Source of the DNA: Burkholderia sp. MS389
GTDB lineage: Bacteria; Pseudomonadota; Gammaproteobacteria; Burkholderiales; Burkholderiaceae
Length of the DNA: 64,000 nucleotides
Assembly (NCBI RefSeq): GCF_016899425.1
Contig: NZ_CP045995.1
Location: forward strand, 62,001-126,000
Direction of reading: 5' to 3'
The notes beneath the pieces were generated by a model. That model worked only from the letters and a program-made list of their open reading frames with translations. It was not told the origin of the DNA and ran no database searches. A program made the translations under genes and the position numbers. This document shows positions 61,601 to 64,000 of this stretch, piece after piece (within the stretch, counting starts at the first letter, position 1; every line of letters begins with the position of its first letter).

Positions 61601-62201
61601 CGCGAGTCTGCTGCTGCGCTTCTGGGATCCGCAGCAGGGCCGCGTGACGCTCGGCGGCGTCGACCTGCGCGACCTGCGGCTCGACGATCTGCGGCAGCAC
61701 ATCGCGCTCGTTGCGCAGGATACCTACCTGTTCAACGACACGCTCGAAGCGAACATCCGGCTCGCGGCGAGCGACGCGTCCGACGCGGACGTGCGGCGCG
61801 CGATCGACCACGCGGCGCTCGGCGACTTCGTCGCGCGGCTGCCGGACGGGCTCGCGACGCGCGTCGGCGAGCGCGGCGTGCAGTTGTCGGGCGGCCAGCG
61901 TCAGCGCGTGGCGATCGCGCGCGCGTTCCTGAAGGATGCGCCGGTGCTGATCCTCGACGAGGCGACGTCGCACCTCGACACGATCAGCGAACAGCAGATC
62001 CGCGCGGCGCTGGAGGACCTGATGACGCAACGCACGTCGATCATCATCGCGCACCGCCTGTCGACCGTGCGCCATGCCGACCTGATCCTCGTGATCGAGC
62101 AGGGCGCGGTGATCGAGGCCGGCCGCCACGGGGAGCTGATGGCGCGGCAGGGCGCGTATGCGCGGCTCGTGTCGCATCAGGCGAGCGGGGTCGCGGCGTG
62201 A
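58662..62201 (+). CDS. cydDC: Fused CydDC-type ABC exporter (two half-transporters in one chain)
   Basis: The 1179-residue protein contains two complete half-transporters. The first (about 1-570) has six TM helices, Walker A GPSGAGKST near residue 368, signature LMLSGGQRQRIAIARALL and Walker B ILLLDEALSSVDAEN. The second (about 610-1179) has a new TM bundle, Walker A GASGAGKST near residue 971, signature VQLSGGQRQRVAIARAFL and Walker B LILDEATSHLDT. Order and length match CydD then CydC, which export cysteine and glutathione to the periplasm and support cytochrome bd assembly. In E. coli they are two genes; no cydAB is in the window. The linker (570-610) is Ala-rich. Confidence 0.9.
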   Translation: MYFDRRLWAMMVGLRWRVAAAVALGLLAMGVGILRFVFLGRVLALVFSGAPARGIGEAVAATAACVLLRAWLDHRRTVLAQQTAGRVQATLRARLFDRIAALGPAWFSGERTGGVMLAVVDGVEQLQTFFGVYLPQLVIAACAPVMIFAVLAWWDVPTAAILLVAALVTLALPQLVHRADKRAALARSTAFKAFGEEFLDAVQGLPTLKAFGQSTAFGAKLAAKARALSDSTFWVLALGLLTRLFTDLGTGLGAAAAIAVGAWRVQHGDMSLEALLIVLMAGSEIFRPLRDLRAVLHQGMIGQSAANAVHALLDAGDHARSVDAPRVAGLRPEIVFDDVSFAYPGRRADAHAALSFTVREGETVAIVGPSGAGKSTIVRLLLRQHDAQGGAVRIGGHDVRTLDADQVREMIAVVAQDATLFDGSVADNLRLGRPDASDADMIAAARAANAHDFISSLPDGYATRIGERGLMLSGGQRQRIAIARALLRDAPILLLDEALSSVDAENEALIQQALDRLTRGRTTLVLAHRLSSVIGADRILVLDQGQVVDEGTHAALIARDGPYRRLMGPQLEAVAETVGAAAAAGATARASSGPQVLPLNDDAATIGWPETLQTLLRFVRPWKGKVVLTVLFGIGRVLAFIGVGVIGAWVVGAVPTGHVGTGLVAALLVIAPVAAVLHWLESWLAHDMAYRLLAEMRIALFATLERLAPAGLLRRRSGDLVALATQDVETVEYFYAHTLAPAFVAVLVPAGVLVLLASVAWPLALVLLPFLLWAGLAPVLARRDVDRLGTGARDALGQLGAHLTETIQGLAELTAFQAIARRRAAFVVEVDAYRRQRAKLLDDLSMQSAALEVASGLGGLAVAALGAWWCARGGFPRESLPLLVLVAVAAFMPVAEIGQVARQLADTIASTRRLRALEKEPVTVTDGAHAMPGNSAVRFDAASFTYPGRSVPAIDRVSFEVPAGSTVALVGASGAGKSTIASLLLRFWDPQQGRVTLGGVDLRDLRLDDLRQHIALVAQDTYLFNDTLEANIRLAASDASDADVRRAIDHAALGDFVARLPDGLATRVGERGVQLSGGQRQRVAIARAFLKDAPVLILDEATSHLDTISEQQIRAALEDLMTQRTSIIIAHRLSTVRHADLILVIEQGAVIEAGRHGELMARQGAYARLVSHQASGVAA

Positions 62202-62245
62202 CCGCGCGGTGTGCCGGCCGCATCCGGTGTTGTCGATCGCGGGCT

Positions 62246-62276
62246 ATTGACAACATATGTTGCATCATTGTCTAAT
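62246..62276 (+). promoter_or_regulatory. Sigma-70-like promoter overlapping a CAACATATGTTG palindrome
   Basis: TTGACA (62247-62252) is followed by an 18-nt spacer and TCTAAT (62271-62276, 5 of 6 to TATAAT). The perfect 12-bp palindrome CAACATATGTTG (62251-62262) lies within the promoter, as expected for a repressor site. It would drive the broken ORF at 62357 and the aminotransferase gene. Confidence 0.6.
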
Positions 62277-62356
62277 TCGTCATCGTGCGTTGCGAACGTC
62301 TGGCCGCGTGCGTCCCGACATCGTTTGACGGGGCCGGCCAATCGGGCGCACGCTGC

Positions 62357-62593
62357 ATGGCGGCCGAATTGATCCTATTGCACGACATCCGCGTGCGCCT
62401 GGGCGAGCTCGCCCGCCCGGTATGCGACGCGTACATGCAGTAGAGCGACGCATGGCAGGCCGTGCGCCGCCGTCCGTTCGTCGATGCGCTGCGGCAGGCT
62501 GCGCTCGCCGCACACCCCGGTCTCGTCGCGGAACTGGACGGGATCGCGGCTGGCGTCGGGTGGCCGTCCGCGCACGCGCCGCACACATCCTGA
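62357..62593 (+). pseudogene. Small ORF with one in-frame TAG stop
   Basis: The 79-codon frame starts ATG (MAAELILLHDIRVRLGELARPV), ends TGA at 62591-62593 and is open except for one TAG at codon 29 (62441-62443). Codon use continues smoothly after the TAG (SDAWQAVRRRPFVDALRQAALAAH...), so it looks like a real gene with a single nonsense change or a readthrough site. The product would be helical. It sits between the palindromic promoter and the aminotransferase gene. No family is recognised. Confidence 0.5.
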
Positions 62594-62608
62594 TCCATGA
62601 GGCCACGC

Positions 62609-63943
62609 ATGACGACCGTTTTCCATCGCGCCCCGCGCGCCACCTTGCCCGTTGCCGTCGCAGGCGACGGCATCGAGATCATCGATTCGACCGGCAAACG
62701 CTATATCGACGCGTGCGGCGGCGCGGCCGTATCGTGTCTCGGTCACAGCAACCAGCGCGTGATCGACGCGATCAAGCGGCAGGTGCAGCAATTGCCCTAC
62801 GCGCATACGTCGTTCTTCACGACGGAAGTGGCCGAGGAACTGGCCGACCGGCTCGTCGACGCCGCGCCGGCCGGGCTCGACCACGTGTATTTCGTGTCGG
62901 GCGGCTCCGAGGCGATCGAGGCCGCGCTGAAGCTCGCGCGCCAGTATTTCGTCGAGAAGGGCGAGCCGCAGCGCCGTCATTTCATCGCCCGGTGCCAGAG
63001 CTATCACGGCAATACGCTCGGTGCGCTCGCGATCGGCGGCAACGCATGGCGGCGCGAGCCGTTCCTGCCGCTGCTGATCGAAGCGCACCACGTGAGCCCG
63101 TGCTATGCGTACCGCGACCAGCAGGCTGGTGAAACCGACGAAGCGTACGCGCAGCGCCTCGCCGACGAGCTCGAACGGAAGATCGTCGAACTCGGCGCGG
63201 AAAACGTCGCGGCGTTCGTCGCGGAAACGGTGGTCGGCGCGACGGCCGGCGCGGTGCCGCCGGTGCGCACGTACCTGAAGAAGATTCGCGCGGTGTGCGA
63301 CAAGTACGGCGTGCTGCTGATCCTCGACGAGATCATGTCGGGGATGGGGCGCACGGGTTACCTGTATGCGTGCGACGAAGACGGTGTCGCGCCCGATCTG
63401 CTGACGATTGCAAAAGGGCTCGGCGCGGGCTACCAGCCGATCGGGGCGACGCTCGTCAGCGACCGCATCTATCGCACGATCGTCGACGGCTCCGGCTTCT
63501 TCCAGCATGGTCACACGTACCTCGGCCACGCGACCGCGTGCGCGGCCGCGCTCGAAGTGCAGCGCGTGATTGCGGAAGAGAAGTTGCTCGACAACGTGAA
63601 GGCGCGCGGCGAGCAGTTGCGTGCGTCGTTGCGCGAGCACTACGGCGCGCATCCGCATGTCGGCGACGTGCGTGGTCGCGGGTTGTTCGTCGGCGTCGAA
63701 CTCGTGCGCGATCGCGACACCAAGGCGACGTTCGACCCCGCGCTGAAGCTGCATGCGGCGGTCAAGCGCGAAGCGATGCAGCGCGGGTTGATGGTGTATC
63801 CGATGGGTGGCACGATCGACGGCGTGCACGGCGATCACATCCTGATCGCGCCGCCGTTCGTCTGTACCGCGCAGCAGATCGACACGATCGTCGAGCGGCT
63901 GTCCGGCGCGATCGGCGCGGCGCTCGCGTCGGCCGGCGCGTAA
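62609..63943 (+). CDS. Class III aminotransferase (aspartate aminotransferase family)
   Basis: This is a 444-residue PLP enzyme. The PLP-binding lysine is in LLTIAKGLGAGYQPIGA; other class III motifs are FVSGGSEAIEAALKLARQYF, QSYHGNTLGALAIGGN and LILDEIMSGMGRTG. It transfers amino groups from an omega-amino or diamino substrate to pyruvate or 2-oxoglutarate. I chose the ATG at 62609, as a GAGG lies 7 nt upstream; an ATG at 62597 is possible. The next gene begins 25 bp after its stop. Substrate unknown; beta-alanine, GABA or a diamine are typical. Confidence 0.85.
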   Translation: MTTVFHRAPRATLPVAVAGDGIEIIDSTGKRYIDACGGAAVSCLGHSNQRVIDAIKRQVQQLPYAHTSFFTTEVAEELADRLVDAAPAGLDHVYFVSGGSEAIEAALKLARQYFVEKGEPQRRHFIARCQSYHGNTLGALAIGGNAWRREPFLPLLIEAHHVSPCYAYRDQQAGETDEAYAQRLADELERKIVELGAENVAAFVAETVVGATAGAVPPVRTYLKKIRAVCDKYGVLLILDEIMSGMGRTGYLYACDEDGVAPDLLTIAKGLGAGYQPIGATLVSDRIYRTIVDGSGFFQHGHTYLGHATACAAALEVQRVIAEEKLLDNVKARGEQLRASLREHYGAHPHVGDVRGRGLFVGVELVRDRDTKATFDPALKLHAAVKREAMQRGLMVYPMGGTIDGVHGDHILIAPPFVCTAQQIDTIVERLSGAIGAALASAGA

Positions 63944-63968
63944 ACCCCGACCTCAATGATTCCTCACC

Positions 63969-64000
63969 ATGACAGACAGACTGCCTCCTTTCGATCCGGC
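63969..64000 (+). CDS. Start of a further gene, cut by the window end
   Basis: An ATG at 63969 opens the frame MTDRLPPFDPA, 25 bp after the aminotransferase stop. The spacing suggests co-transcription. Too little is visible for a family call. Confidence 0.4.
   Translation, partial: MTDRLPPFDP

Noticed and set aside
1..64000. CRISPR arrays, tRNA or rRNA genes
   Set aside because: I saw no regularly spaced repeats and no tRNA-like cloverleaf with a proper anticodon arm or rRNA-like conserved sequence by reading; a tRNAscan or Infernal run would be needed to be certain.

Overview
The window reads as a piece of a Burkholderia chromosome, most likely Burkholderia cepacia complex. The coding bias is extremely GC-rich, almost every codon ends in G or C, LysR-type regulators are abundant (seven), and several Burkholderia-style families occur (DUF3005, DUF2591/NinX-like, WspF/WspR, paired TauD dioxygenases, a fused CydDC exporter). 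No rRNA, tRNA or CRISPR array was seen. The species call is inference from gene content and style, not from a search.

Layout. 1-2.1 kb: the end of an amino-acid/polyamine antiporter, a LysR regulator and a putative glycolipid-binding protein. 2.1-14.6 kb: a sulfonate/organosulfur region with one complete SsuABC-type transporter and two TauD-type dioxygenases in one minus-strand run (11970 down to 6122), flanked by two orphan sulfonate-binding proteins (2151-3146 and 12586-13572). Inside it lie a DUF427 gene, a lone peptide-binding protein and a nested palindromic element (3147-3438) that touches the start codon of the first ssuA. 14.7-19.8 kb: a drug-type MFS pump, a LysR regulator with a repetitive tail, a hydantoin/Asp-Glu racemase, and a TnpB (IS200/IS605 orfB) element inserted in an NCS1 hydantoin-type permease, of which only the first ~105 codons remain.

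20-29.5 kb: small envelope proteins and lipoproteins, the valine catabolism pair mmsA-mmsB with an MFS transporter and divergent LysR regulator, a membrane protein and a haloacid dehalogenase. 30-34.4 kb: c-di-GMP genes, namely a GAF-PAS-GGDEF-EAL protein convergent with wspR, which is preceded by wspF but lacks the rest of the wsp operon. 35.7-38.4 kb: a DUF969-DUF979-DUF2891 operon behind a palindromic operator-like site. 38.5-39.8 kb: small unknown genes in a more AT-rich patch. 39.8-45 kb: asparagine use, with asparaginase, LysR regulator, aspartase and an AnsP-like permease; this would convert imported asparagine to aspartate and then fumarate.

45-52 kb: an esterase, a vapC remnant, then a five-gene chemosensory-like cluster (membrane CheA-like kinase, short MCP-like protein, two CheX-like proteins and a CheY) with no CheW, CheR or CheB in the cluster. 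This cluster is the best candidate in the window for a poorly described system. 52-64 kb: LysR/MFS pump, enoyl-CoA hydratase, alanine racemase, MAPEG protein, LysR regulator and fused CydDC ABC exporter, then an ORF broken by one in-frame TAG and a class III aminotransferase behind a palindromic promoter.
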